A stretch of DNA of 64,000 nucleotides from Ruegeria atlantica (GTDB lineage Bacteria; Pseudomonadota; Alphaproteobacteria; Rhodobacterales; Rhodobacteraceae): the NCBI RefSeq assembly GCF_001458195.1, contig NZ_CYPU01000071.1, positions 248,001 through 312,000 on the forward strand, read 5' to 3'. The stretch's first letter is position 1; each line of letters begins with the position of its first letter. This document shows positions 46,514 through 55,245 of the stretch, piece after piece. The notes beneath the pieces are model-generated. The model was not told the DNA's origin. It was given only the letters and a program-made list of their open reading frames with translations, and ran no database searches. The position numbers were made by a program, and so were the translations under genes.

Positions 46514-48022
46514 TCAGGCGCTGATTTGCTGCGCCTCTTGCCGCATCAGCGCATCCCGATCCGCCGAGAAACGAACAATGGTGGCCCCGTTCTGCATTGG
46601 GCTGACCGTGCACAACACCTGGATACCGTTTCGCAGATAGATCACGCCTGACCATTCCGCGCGATTTTCCCGCGCCTCTACAAAATCGCGAATTTCGTCA
46701 AGGATTGGTGTCGCGGTGCAATGTTCCTGCCAGCTTTTGGTCACCTCAAGAACGGAGTCCGCGTCAAAGCCTGCGTCGCCCGTATCACCCCAAAGCTGTT
46801 GGTAGGCGAAATTTGTAAAAGCCAGTGTACCATCGTCACTGAAGACGGCGATGGCATCGGCCAGTTTGTCCAGAATGGATTGCATCAGATCCATTTCTGA
46901 CCGGAACCGGCGGGTCAGAGTGATCTCGGCAGTGATGTCCTCGAACAGAAAGGCAACCGCTCCGTCCGGGTGCGGGCGTCCACTGACCGAGTAAACCGAG
47001 CCCGAGGGCAGGGACCAAGTCTCTTGATAGTTCCCGTCTTCTGCCGCTTCGAGAAGGTCATTCATCTGACTGCGCCAGCTTCTATAATTCTTGGGTTCCG
47101 GCATCATATGCTGATCCCGCAGGCGATCGAAAAAGCTGGACAGGCTGGGGCGGCAGCTTAGGAAATCCGGGGGCAGGGTGGTCAGGTCGATCAGGGCTGG
47201 GTTGAACAACGCCAGCTGGCGGTTGCGGTCAAAAATAGCCAGCCCGATGGGCAATTGCGCGAAGGTCTTGGTCATGGTCTGAACGAATTTGCGCTGCGCC
47301 ACCTCCGCCTCGACGATTGCTTTGATGTCCACGGCATAAGACAAGTGCCCTTCGGGGTGATCTACCAACGTCAGATCGAACCACAGCTTGTTTTCACTGA
47401 ACTCGGAGGAAATTGAGACCCGCGCCTTTGCACTTAGACGTTGGTCGGCATCGGGGACCGGAAACAATGGTGCGGTCAGGTCCGTGTCCTGATCCCGTAC
47501 TTTGCGCACCAGCGAAACATAAGCAGCATTGCACCAGCGCACATCGCCCTGATGATCCAACAGCCAGACAGGGTAGGGCGCTTTTTCCATGGCAAGGCGG
47601 TTTGGATCATTTGATGCGATTTGAGTTATCGAGGGGCAATCGGTACGGTCGCGCAGCTGAACGCGTACAATTCCGTCTATCCATTCGCACAGAACATCGC
47701 GTTCAACCGTGCAATCGATGGCCGGGATGACCAGGTTGCCTTCACGCCGGACCTGATCAGGTGTTTCGGGGAATGTTGGAAAATCCCTGTGCAGCAGCCG
47801 GCACAGATCGGCCCAATCACGGACCTGCTCGAACCCTTCCAACGCGATGTCCGAGTGACTGATAAGCCGGTCGCCATCAAACAGGAATGCCGCATCAAAC
47901 AAGGAGGCAGGTGAGGACAGCCCAAAGTTGTCCCCCCGTTCCCGCCTGCGCGGCAACAGCCACTGAACGGCAAGACTTGCTGAAACAAGGCCGATGATGG
48001 CCAGAATGATCCAGTCGACCAT
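46514..48022 (-). CDS. PAS-domain membrane protein, DivL-like without kinase domain
   Basis: A 502 aa protein with one N-terminal membrane helix (residues about 3-22), then three PAS-like modules: about 145-245 (KAPYPVWLLDHQGDVRWCN start), 260-375 (FAQLPIGLAIFDRN) and 378-490 (KLADAIAVFSDDGTLAFTN). There is no HisKA or HATPase domain after the last PAS; the protein ends with a short tail. Location directly upstream of tsaE matches divL in Caulobacter, and a kinase-less PAS DivL homologue has been described in Rhodobacter capsulatus as a regulator of CtrA. I infer a similar role here. The ATG at 48022 is preferred (MVDWIILAII). Confidence 0.7.
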   Translation of the reverse strand: MVDWIILAIIGLVSASLAVQWLLPRRRERGDNFGLSSPASLFDAAFLFDGDRLISHSDIALEGFEQVRDWADLCRLLHRDFPTFPETPDQVRREGNLVIPAIDCTVERDVLCEWIDGIVRVQLRDRTDCPSITQIASNDPNRLAMEKAPYPVWLLDHQGDVRWCNAAYVSLVRKVRDQDTDLTAPLFPVPDADQRLSAKARVSISSEFSENKLWFDLTLVDHPEGHLSYAVDIKAIVEAEVAQRKFVQTMTKTFAQLPIGLAIFDRNRQLALFNPALIDLTTLPPDFLSCRPSLSSFFDRLRDQHMMPEPKNYRSWRSQMNDLLEAAEDGNYQETWSLPSGSVYSVSGRPHPDGAVAFLFEDITAEITLTRRFRSEMDLMQSILDKLADAIAVFSDDGTLAFTNFAYQQLWGDTGDAGFDADSVLEVTKSWQEHCTATPILDEIRDFVEARENRAEWSGVIYLRNGIQVLCTVSPMQNGATIVRFSADRDALMRQEAQQISA

Positions 48023-48107
48023 GCGCCCTCCGGTGCGCGAAACCAAGAAGCGGTACTATGCGCCTTAATGGTTAACGGGGTCTTAACTAATGTTCGCCAG
48101 TGTCAGG

Positions 48108-49505
48108 TCAGGTTTGGAACCGTTGGTTTACACCTGAAGGCACAGGCGTATCGCCGGTTTGCGCATCCACAAGGTTACGCGGCCAGCTCACCTTGACGAT
48201 CGCGCCCCGACGTTCGGGGTAATCCGACAGGGTTTGGTAAGGGTCCGATCCGTTGGCGAAATCCAGCTCTGCTCCGCTGCGTTCAAGCAGCGTTTTGGCA
48301 ATGAAAAGACCCAGACCCATGCCTTCATATTCCGGACGGGTCCTTTTATCGGTCTCACTGCGGCGGCGGCGCATGAAGGGATCGCCGATACGGCCGATCA
48401 TCTGCGACGGATATCCACGACCGTCATCCATGATGCTGACCGTGATCTGTTTGGTGGACCATTCCGCCTCGACCCAGACATTTCCGCGCGAAAAATCCAC
48501 CGCGTTCTGGATCAGGTTGCGCAGGCCGTGAATGATCTCGGGCTTGCGCAGGATCGAGGGCTGCTGCACATCTCCATCCTCGGCCGGGCCTTCGAAGAAA
48601 TGAACGGTCTTGCCTCGGTTGATATGCGGCTCGGCGGCTTCATGCACCACCGTCGAAAGCGGGGCTTGACGCAGATGCAGGTCGTCTTTGCCCGCCCGGC
48701 CCATGTCTCGCAGGATATCGCGGCAACGGTTAGCCTGTTCGCGAATCAGGGCGGCGTCCTCGATAAGGTCGGGCCGGTCATCCAATTCCTCAATCAACTC
48801 GGAGCTCGCCAGTTTGATCGTTGCCAGCGGAGTGCCCAACTCATGCGCGGCGGCGGCGACCACGCCGCCTAGATCGGTCAGCTTCTGTTCGCGTGCAAGC
48901 GCCATATGGGTGGCGGCCAGCGCTTCGGACATAGATTGTACCTCTGAGCTGACGCGATGCGAATACGCGCCCAGAAAGACAATTGCGATGACGATTGCGG
49001 CCCAGTTTCCGAACAGTAGAATATCTGGGATGTCCAGTTCCGCCCCAAGTGCGGTGCGCAAAGGCAGGTGGAATTCAGCCAGAAGCGTTGTCAGGGCAAT
49101 GGCAACGCCGCCGATTATCAGGGTTGACCGGGTGCTCATGACGCTCGCGGAAATCGTGACAGGCCCCACCAGCAACAGCGCAAACGGGTTGTTCAGCCCG
49201 CCTGTAAGGTACAGCAAAATGGTCAGCTGCAGCAGGTCGAACAGCACCATCAGGAAGTTCTCGAACTCGGACAGGCGCTTGTTGCGGGGAAACAGCAGAA
49301 TTGCAGTCAGATTCCCCATAACCGAGACGCCAATCGCCAGATAGCAAAGCGTTGCATCCAACTGGATGTCATAGGTCTGCTGCGCGACGGTGATCGCCGT
49401 GATCTGGCCGAAGATAGCCACCCAGCGCAACAGGATCAGGGTGCGCAGCCGAATCCAGCTGCTGCGTTCCTGACCGCGCCATAATGTGATGTTGGAATGT
49501 GCCAT
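48108..49505 (-). CDS. regB: Redox-sensing histidine kinase RegB/PrrB
   Basis: Sensor of the global redox two-component system. The 465 aa protein has six membrane helices (about residues 25-185), the quinone-binding GGLNNPF (102-108), the phospho-acceptor His221 in AAHELGTPLA, the redox-active Cys261 in QANRCRDIL, and an HATPase domain with the N box LRNLIQNAVDFSRG, GRGYP and GLGLFIA. The positions match the known quinone-binding, His and Cys residues of Rhodobacter RegB within four residues. It is divergent from senC-regA, the typical arrangement. Confidence 0.96.
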   Translation of the reverse strand: MAHSNITLWRGQERSSWIRLRTLILLRWVAIFGQITAITVAQQTYDIQLDATLCYLAIGVSVMGNLTAILLFPRNKRLSEFENFLMVLFDLLQLTILLYLTGGLNNPFALLLVGPVTISASVMSTRSTLIIGGVAIALTTLLAEFHLPLRTALGAELDIPDILLFGNWAAIVIAIVFLGAYSHRVSSEVQSMSEALAATHMALAREQKLTDLGGVVAAAAHELGTPLATIKLASSELIEELDDRPDLIEDAALIREQANRCRDILRDMGRAGKDDLHLRQAPLSTVVHEAAEPHINRGKTVHFFEGPAEDGDVQQPSILRKPEIIHGLRNLIQNAVDFSRGNVWVEAEWSTKQITVSIMDDGRGYPSQMIGRIGDPFMRRRRSETDKRTRPEYEGMGLGLFIAKTLLERSGAELDFANGSDPYQTLSDYPERRGAIVKVSWPRNLVDAQTGDTPVPSGVNQRFQT

Positions 49506-49597
49506 CGGTCGATTATGTCCTGTTGCATCGGCTGAACTTCTTGATAGGTGTCCCGGCCGAAACGATCAACAACCCCTCTTATGTCAGGATTGATGTC

Positions 49598-50218
49598 ATG
49601 GTCCGTCTTTATGCCATCCTCGCAACCGTTGTTCTTGCCGTGGGCCTGGGGGCCATGTGGCTGCTGACGCGCAGTGCCGGATCAGATGACAAGTTCGCAC
49701 AATGCCGGACCAGTCAGATTGCTGGCGGGACGGCGGCCATCGGCGGGCCTTTTGAACTGCTCAACGGTAAGGGCGAAACAGTCACCGACACCGATGTGAT
49801 CACCGAGCCGACGCTGGTCTATTTCGGCTATACCTTCTGCCCCGACGTCTGCCCGTTCGATATGTCCCGCAATGCCGAAGCCGTGGACATTCTGGCCGAG
49901 CGTGGCCAATCCGTGACGCCTTTATTTATCTCAATCGACCCGGATCGCGACACGATCGAAGTGGTGGCGGACTATGCTTTTAACTTGGGTGGCAAAACCA
50001 TCGCGCTGACCGGCACGCCTGAGCAGGTCAAGGCCGCCAGCAAGGCCTACAAAACCTACTACAAGGCCCATGACAAAAGCGATGAGTACTATCTTGTCGA
50101 CCACTCGACCTTTACTTATCTTGTCACACCCGAGGATGGGTTCATCGAATTCTTCAACCGCGATGACACCGCCGAGCAGATGGCCGACAAGGTTGGGTGT
50201 TTCCTCGACAAAATCTAG
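49598..50218 (+). CDS. senC: SCO1/SenC/PrrC-family copper-binding protein
   Basis: Membrane-anchored thioredoxin-fold protein for cytochrome oxidase copper-centre assembly and signalling to RegB. It has an N-terminal membrane anchor (residues about 5-23), the copper-binding CPDVC (Cys81 and Cys85) and a histidine in VDHSTFTYL. I chose the ATG at 49598, with CAGGAT upstream, giving 206 aa. It lies between regB and regA, as in Rhodobacter. Confidence 0.93.
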   Translation: MVRLYAILATVVLAVGLGAMWLLTRSAGSDDKFAQCRTSQIAGGTAAIGGPFELLNGKGETVTDTDVITEPTLVYFGYTFCPDVCPFDMSRNAEAVDILAERGQSVTPLFISIDPDRDTIEVVADYAFNLGGKTIALTGTPEQVKAASKAYKTYYKAHDKSDEYYLVDHSTFTYLVTPEDGFIEFFNRDDTAEQMADKVGCFLDKI

Positions 50219-50304
50219 AAAACGACGGGTTGTTTGACCTTTGGGATGGCGCTGCTATTACTCATGGTTAAGCCAAAGGCGTGAATTAGCGGAAAGAACA
50301 GAAT

Positions 50305-50859
50305 ATGGCGGACAGCTCTGACCTCGACATCGGCCCCGATAAAACGCTGCTTTTGGTGGACGATGACGAACCGTTTCTGAGACGTCTGGCAAAAGCGATG
50401 GAGAAACGCGGGTTCGAGGTTGAAACCGCAGGTTCCGTCGCCGCAGGCCGCGCCATTTCCACCGCCCGCCCGCCCGCCTATGCGGTCGTTGACCTGCGAC
50501 TCGAAGATGGCAACGGTCTGGATGTCGTTGAAGTGCTGCGCGAAAAACGTCCTGACAGCCGGGTTGTAGTTCTAACCGGTTACGGGGCCATCGCCACTGC
50601 CGTCGCAGCGGTCAAAATCGGAGCAACCGACTATCTGTCCAAACCCGCCGACGCCACCGATATCACCAACGCGCTGCTGGCCAAGGGCGATGAACTGCCC
50701 CCACCACCAGAAAACCCCATGAGTGCGGACCGCGTCCGTTGGGAGCATATCCAGCGGGTCTATGAGCTGTGCGACCGGAACGTTTCCGAGACCGCACGGC
50801 GCCTGAACATGCACCGTCGGACATTGCAGCGGATATTGGCGAAGCGCAGTCCGCGTTGA
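50305..50859 (+). CDS. regA: Response regulator RegA/PrrA (ActR)
   Basis: DNA-binding partner of RegB controlling respiration, carbon and nitrogen metabolism, and in phototrophs photosynthesis genes. The 184 aa protein has a receiver domain with Asp63 as the phosphorylation site (VVDLRLEDGNG), the proline hinge PPPPENP near 132, and a C-terminal Fis-type HTH with ETARRLNMHRRTLQRIL. In Rhodobacter the next genes are hvrA and ahcY; here about 3 kb of other genes separates regA from ahcY. Confidence 0.97.
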   Translation: MADSSDLDIGPDKTLLLVDDDEPFLRRLAKAMEKRGFEVETAGSVAAGRAISTARPPAYAVVDLRLEDGNGLDVVEVLREKRPDSRVVVLTGYGAIATAVAAVKIGATDYLSKPADATDITNALLAKGDELPPPPENPMSADRVRWEHIQRVYELCDRNVSETARRLNMHRRTLQRILAKRSPR

Positions 50860-50998
50860 ATCTCTTCTGGTCGGACCAAGGCGGATCTTTGCTTCGCTCT
50901 GGACGTGGAGACAGAAACAAGCGCACTATTTCGGGGGTATCGGCAAGGGTTGCTGATGCCCTTTCTTTTGTTTGCTGCGGAACGAGGAGTCTCTAAAA

Positions 50999-51493
50999 AT
51001 GCCTGCACTAACCTTTTCACACATCGGAGTAACCGTTCCAGACCTGGAAAAAGCGGTAGAATTCTATTCTAAGGCATTTGGACTCTATGTGCTTATGGAG
51101 CCCACCGAAGTGCTGCATGACGATAGTGCCATAGGTCAGATGTGTGACGATGTTTTTGGAGAAGGCTGGGGTTCATTTCGGATTGCTCATCTTTCGATGG
51201 GGGATGGTATAGGTATTGAACTCTTCGAGTTTCCAAACACGATCGAAGAAGAGAGGCCGTTCGAATATTGGCGTCGCGGGCTGTTCCATTTTTGTGTTCA
51301 GGACGACAACCTTGAAGAACGGGTCAAGATCATCGAAGAGCTTGGTGGAAAACAGCGAATGAAGCAGGTTCGCAAATACTACCCTGGCGATAAACCCTAT
51401 CGAATGGTCTACATGGAAGATCCGTTTGGAAACGTATTTGAGCTATACAGTCATTCTTATGAACTAACCTATTCGGCCGGGGCATACGCGTGA
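50999..51493 (+). CDS. VOC-family (glyoxalase-like) protein
   Basis: A 164 aa protein of the vicinal oxygen chelate fold. It starts with FSHIGVTVPDLEKAVEFYS (landmarks), carries His8 and acidic residues that could bind metal, and closes with MEDPFGNVFELYSHS near 141. Four metal ligands of glyoxalase I type are not all evident. The substrate is unknown. The ATG at 50999 has GAGGAG 9 bases upstream. The gene is visibly AT-richer than regA. It opens the regA-ahcY accessory patch. Confidence 0.8.
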   Translation: MPALTFSHIGVTVPDLEKAVEFYSKAFGLYVLMEPTEVLHDDSAIGQMCDDVFGEGWGSFRIAHLSMGDGIGIELFEFPNTIEEERPFEYWRRGLFHFCVQDDNLEERVKIIEELGGKQRMKQVRKYYPGDKPYRMVYMEDPFGNVFELYSHSYELTYSAGAYA

Positions 51494-51585
51494 CTTGTTT
51501 GTTGACAGACCACCAATCTGGTAGTTTTCGTGTTAAATAATTTGAAATAGTGATATGTGAATGCCGTCCAATTGAGGAGGATGGC

Positions 51586-51981
51586 ATGAACAATCTCACG
51601 ACGGCGTTTCGAAGGGCTCTGTCAAACTACGCCAAATTCGATGGGCGTTCTTCGCGCCCGACGTTTTGGTGGTGGGTTCTGGCCGTTCTTCTCGTTCTTC
51701 TGGTGACGCGAATAATTGATGGCGCTCTGATCGCTCCGATGCTCGGATTTGGGGTGTTTGAGCCGAACGCCGGACAACCGCTTTCCGTTTTGGTTTCGCT
51801 TGGGCTTTTGCTTCCTAATCTGGCGATTGGAGCCAGACGTTTGCACGACATCGGACGAACTGGTTGGTGGCTGTTGATTGGCTTGATTCCGATAATCGGC
51901 ACTCTGGTCTTGTTGTACTTCTACATTCAGCCAAGTGAGAGTGGTTCAAACCAGTTTGGAGAACCCGACGTCTTCCCCTGA
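51586..51981 (+). CDS. DUF805 membrane protein
   Basis: A 131 aa protein with three or four membrane helices. The N-terminal YAKFDGRSSRPTFWWW (landmark) and the RRLHDIGRTGWWLLI motif near 84 are the DUF805 signature. Function unknown. It has a strong ribosome site (GAGGAGG) before the ATG at 51586. Confidence 0.86.
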   Translation: MNNLTTAFRRALSNYAKFDGRSSRPTFWWWVLAVLLVLLVTRIIDGALIAPMLGFGVFEPNAGQPLSVLVSLGLLLPNLAIGARRLHDIGRTGWWLLIGLIPIIGTLVLLYFYIQPSESGSNQFGEPDVFP

Positions 51982-52009
51982 TTTGAGGGGTGAAAGTCGT
52001 CGTTTCAGG

Positions 52010-52168
52010 CTACAGTTTCAACATTAGTTCTTCGTGCCGTTCAGTGTATGCCTGCCACACCTCTGTCGGCGGGCGCAACGTGATCCCCAACCCCTCCATC
52101 AGCGCTTTGTCCGGCCGCCCAAAATCCTTGAATGCCCTGGCCCAGGAAAAGTCTGCAATAGTGCGCCG
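52010..52168 (-). pseudogene. Remnant of an HD-domain hydrolase gene (3' end)
   Basis: Read on the minus strand, this stretch encodes a peptide very close to the last about 50 residues of the intact HD hydrolase at 52625-53218. Identical short blocks include FGRPDKA, MEGL, ITLRPP and ERH, and the stop codon aligns. Upstream of about 52168 the similarity ends, and no start or catalytic HD part exists. It is a decayed or truncated second copy, most likely left by a duplication with the VOC gene between the copies. Confidence 0.8.
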
Positions 52169-52256
52169 GTCCTGACAGTTTAGTGACTTGATACCAGTTC
52201 CACTTTGCCCGAGGTTCGGGCAGGGAATTCATCTTTCGTCACAATGGAGTAAATCA

Positions 52257-52628
52257 ATGATCGGCTATGTGACCATCGGCGTTTCAGATTTGGAGCGTGC
52301 CAAAAGTTTTTATACGACACTGTTTGCCGACAAGGGCGCAAAGGTTGTAATCGACGCTGGGCGCATCGCTTTCATCGGCAATGACCCTTCAGCGCCAATG
52401 CTAGCCGTTTGCACACCCTACGATGGCGAAGCCTGCGAGACCGGTAATGGCGGAATGGTTGCTTTTGCAGCTGACTCCAAGGATGAGGCTAAGACGCTCT
52501 ACGAGAAGGCAATCAGCCTTGGTGCTACAGATGAAGGAGAACCTGGCCAGCGCGTCCCTGATCGGTTCTACGGCGCTTATGCTCGCGATCTGGACGGCAA
52601 TAAGCTGTGTTTTTACGTCTTTGGTTAA
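52257..52628 (+). CDS. VOC-family protein
   Basis: A 123 aa single VOC domain: MIGYVTIGVSDLERAKSFY at the start (landmark), CTPYDGE in the middle and YARDLDGNKLCFYVFG at the end. Ligand and reaction unknown. The ATG at 52257 follows GGAG. It converges on the HD hydrolase gene with a 4 bp tail overlap, and lies between that gene and its decayed copy. Confidence 0.8.
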   Translation: MIGYVTIGVSDLERAKSFYTTLFADKGAKVVIDAGRIAFIGNDPSAPMLAVCTPYDGEACETGNGGMVAFAADSKDEAKTLYEKAISLGATDEGEPGQRVPDRFYGAYARDLDGNKLCFYVFG

Positions 52629-53218
52629 AGCTGCGTCAGCAGAGCCATATGACGTTCCATATACGCCCGCCGCACTTCAATCGGCGGGCGTAACGTGATC
52701 GCCAACCCCTCCATCACTGCTTTATCTGGCCGACCAAAGAATTTGGTCGCCTCAGCCTCAGAAAACCCAGCAATCTGTGTCGCCTCCATCCAGGCGCTGA
52801 TCTTGTCGGCTTTTTTGATCTGCCGTTTCACTGTTTTCGGCACCTCCGCCGGCAGGCCGAACCGAATGTGGATGGCCGCAGCCAGCCGATCATCCAGCGC
52901 GCCGTAATCCGGGCCGACGGCGGATTTAACGGGCGAGATCATATCTCCGATCACATATTCCGGCGCATCGTGTAACAGCGCGGTCAATCGCCATTTTACC
53001 GGGGCTTTGGGGACAATCCGGCCGAAAAGCTCTTCAACCAAAAGGGAGTGCTCGGCCACGGAATAGGCAAAATCACCTGCTGTCTGACCGTTCCAGCGGG
53101 CCACAAAGGCCAGACCGTGCGCGATATCTTCGATCTCGATATCCACGGGCGTCGGGTCCAGCAAATCCAGTCTGCGACCGGATAGCATTCGCTGCCATGC
53201 TCTGGGTTGTGTTGCCAT
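52625..53218 (-). CDS. HD-domain hydrolase (YfbR-like)
   Basis: A 197 aa metal-dependent phosphohydrolase. The HD motif pieces are visible: SVAEHSLLVEEL near 68, LLHDAPEYVIGDMISPVK near 92-109, and a later aspartate in KADKISAWMEA near 145. YfbR homologues are nucleoside 5'-monophosphatases; that role is possible but unproven here. The ATG at 53218 (MATQPRAW) is preferred. A partial second copy lies about 0.5 kb away. Confidence 0.8.
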   Translation of the reverse strand: MATQPRAWQRMLSGRRLDLLDPTPVDIEIEDIAHGLAFVARWNGQTAGDFAYSVAEHSLLVEELFGRIVPKAPVKWRLTALLHDAPEYVIGDMISPVKSAVGPDYGALDDRLAAAIHIRFGLPAEVPKTVKRQIKKADKISAWMEATQIAGFSEAEATKFFGRPDKAVMEGLAITLRPPIEVRRAYMERHMALLTQL

Positions 53219-53356
53219 TCTGCCATGCCTTGTGAAGTAGGACACGTTAACTTCGCGCTTTTGTGCTATGATGTACCTGTCTGGATCACAGGCTGCCAAC
53301 AATTTATTGAGCTTTCGTGCTTTGAACCTGCACGTTTTGATCCCGACATATGGACT

Positions 53357-53400
53357 GAGGGGGGCGTACTCCTTTCAGTTGTGCCCCTCTCGTACTGAAA
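53357..53400 (+). promoter_or_regulatory. Pseudoknot-like leader element
   Basis: GAGGGG (53357-53362) can pair with CCCCTC (53384-53389), and TTTCAGT (53373-53379) with ACTGAAA (53394-53400). The two stems interleave, the order expected of an H-type pseudoknot, 14 bp before the ribosome site of the next gene. A TATGAT-like -10 lies at 53267-53272. The arrangement is seen directly; a regulatory role is inference. It does not match a riboswitch class that I recognise. Confidence 0.4.
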
Positions 53401-53422
53401 CGCGTATCGAAAGGAGCATATT

Positions 53423-53737
53423 ATGTTCAAACGTCTATTTGCTATAACCCTGACGTTCGGCATGGCCGCCACAGCGCCGCCTGCCTTCGCCAAAAGCTGT
53501 GCTCAGCGCGAACATGTGATCGCCAAACTGCAGGACAGTTATTCAGAAGAACTGGTCTTTGGCGGATTGCAGAAAACGCGGGGCGCACGGGCTGTTATGG
53601 AGGTTTGGACCTCAAAGACAACCGGAAGCTATACGGTTCTGGTGACCCAGCCGAACGGCATTAGTTGTATTGTCGCCGTTGGCACAGATTTCTTTGAAGC
53701 AATACCAAAGATAGAGCTAAAGGGTGAACCAAGTTGA
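53423..53737 (+). CDS. Small exported protein of unknown function
   Basis: A 104 aa protein with a clear signal peptide (residues 1-23, ending PPAFAK), then a mature part of about 80 residues with two cysteines (Cys26 and Cys81) that could form a disulfide. The middle contains LVFGGLQKTRGARAVMEVW (landmark). I do not recognise the family. A good ribosome site (AAAGGAG) is present. A paired-stem leader precedes it. Confidence 0.7.
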   Translation: MFKRLFAITLTFGMAATAPPAFAKSCAQREHVIAKLQDSYSEELVFGGLQKTRGARAVMEVWTSKTTGSYTVLVTQPNGISCIVAVGTDFFEAIPKIELKGEPS

Positions 53738-53784
53738 TTTGAGTCACAGGTTCGCCCAGTTTTCGGCCATTCGCGTTGCCACCT

Positions 53785-53805
53785 GCCCCAAGGAATGCTA
53801 GGGGC
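53785..53805 (+). other. Small hairpin in the ahcY leader
   Basis: GCCCC (53785-53789) and GGGGC (53801-53805) form a 5 bp stem with an 11-base loop upstream of ahcY. It does not show the conserved blocks of the SAH riboswitch. Kept only as a landmark. Confidence 0.25.
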
Positions 53806-53842
53806 TGCCCGGACTGAAATTTACCGGAAAATGGAGCACCTG

Positions 53843-55231
53843 ATGGCCGGGGACTATATCGTTAAAGACATTTCATTGGCTGGGTTTGGCCGCAAAGAGC
53901 TGGACATCGCCGAAACCGAGATGCCGGGCCTGATGTCCCTGCGTTCAGAATATGGCGAAAGCAAACCTCTGGCGGGTGCGCGTATCGTCGGTTCGCTGCA
54001 CATGACCATTCAGACAGCTGTTCTGATCGAAACTCTGGCCGCGCTGGGCGCGGATGTGCGCTGGGCATCGTGCAATATCTTCTCGACTCAGGACCACGCG
54101 GCGGCAGCAATTGCCGAGGCTGGCATTCCGGTTTTCGCCATCAAGGGTCAGACGCTGGAAGAGCATTGGGATTATCTGGACAAATCCTTCCTGTTCAACG
54201 ATGGCCCAAACATGATCCTGGACGATGGCGGCGACGCGACATTGTACATTCTGCTGGGCGCACGTGCCGAAGCGGGTGAGGACATCATTGCTGTTCCGAC
54301 GTCCGAAGAAGAAGAAGTCATCAAAGCGCAGATTGCCAAACGCATGGCAGCATCCCCGGGCTGGTTCACCAAGATGCGCGACCAGATTCAGGGCGTGTCC
54401 GAGGAAACCACCACCGGCGTGAACCGCCTGTATCAACTGGTGAAAGACGGCCAACTGCCGTTCCCGGCGATCAATGTGAACGACTCGGTCACCAAGTCGA
54501 AGTTTGACAACAAATACGGCTGCAAGGAATCGCTGGTTGACGGCATCCGCCGCGCCACTGACACCATGATGGCCGGCAAGGTTGCCGTGGTTTGCGGTTA
54601 CGGTGACGTTGGCAAAGGCTCGGCCGCGTCGCTGCGCGGTGCTGGTGCCCGTGTGAAAGTGACCGAAGTTGACCCGATTTGCGCCCTGCAGGCCGCGATG
54701 GACGGTTTCGAAGTCACGTTGCTGGAAGACGAAGTCGCTTCTGCCGACATCTTCATCACCACCACCGGCAACAAGGACGTGATCCGCATCGAGCATATGC
54801 GCGAGATGAAGGACATGGCGATCGTCGGCAACATTGGCCACTTCGACAACGAGATTCAGGTGGCCAGCCTGAAGAACCACAAGTGGACCAATATCAAGGA
54901 ACAGGTGGACATGATCGAACTGCCCTCGGGCAATCGCATCATCCTGCTGTCCGAAGGTCGCCTGCTGAACCTCGGCAATGCGACCGGTCACCCATCTTTC
55001 GTGATGTCAGCCTCGTTCACCAACCAGGTTCTGGCGCAGATCGAGCTGTTCACCAAGGGCGACCAGTATAACAACGACGTCTACATCCTGCCCAAGCATC
55101 TGGATGAGAAGGTCGCGCGTTTGCATCTGGATCGCATCGGCGTCAAGCTGACCCAGATGGACAACGAGCAGGCGTCTTACATTGGCGTGAAGCCCGAAGG
55201 CCCCTACAAGCCGGAACATTACCGTTATTGA
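53843..55231 (+). CDS. ahcY: S-adenosylhomocysteine hydrolase
   Basis: NAD+-dependent hydrolysis of SAH to adenosine and homocysteine, keeping methyltransferases free of product inhibition. The 462 aa protein has [15 protein letters not shown] near 74-88 for substrate binding and the NAD loop [18 protein letters not shown] near 250, and ends in the family C-terminal [13 protein letters not shown] tail. The ATG at 53843 follows GGAG. It is a regA-linked gene in Rhodobacter; here the link is loosened by the accessory patch. A strong terminator follows. Confidence 0.97.
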   Translation: MAGDYIVKDISLAGFGRKELDIAETEMPGLMSLRSEYGESKPLAGARIVGSLHMTIQTAVLIETLAALGADVRWASCNIFSTQDHAAAAIAEAGIPVFAIKGQTLEEHWDYLDKSFLFNDGPNMILDDGGDATLYILLGARAEAGEDIIAVPTSEEEEVIKAQIAKRMAASPGWFTKMRDQIQGVSEETTTGVNRLYQLVKDGQLPFPAINVNDSVTKSKFDNKYGCKESLVDGIRRATDTMMAGKVAVVCGYGDVGKGSAASLRGAGARVKVTEVDPICALQAAMDGFEVTLLEDEVASADIFITTTGNKDVIRIEHMREMKDMAIVGNIGHFDNEIQVASLKNHKWTNIKEQVDMIELPSGNRIILLSEGRLLNLGNATGHPSFVMSASFTNQVLAQIELFTKGDQYNNDVYILPKHLDEKVARLHLDRIGVKLTQMDNEQASYIGVKPEGPYKPEHYRY

Positions 55232-55245
55232 GTGCGAAAAAACGC

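Noticed and set aside
53738-53842. SAH riboswitch ahead of ahcY
   Set aside because: Only a 5 bp GC hairpin is found. The conserved blocks of the SAH class are absent.
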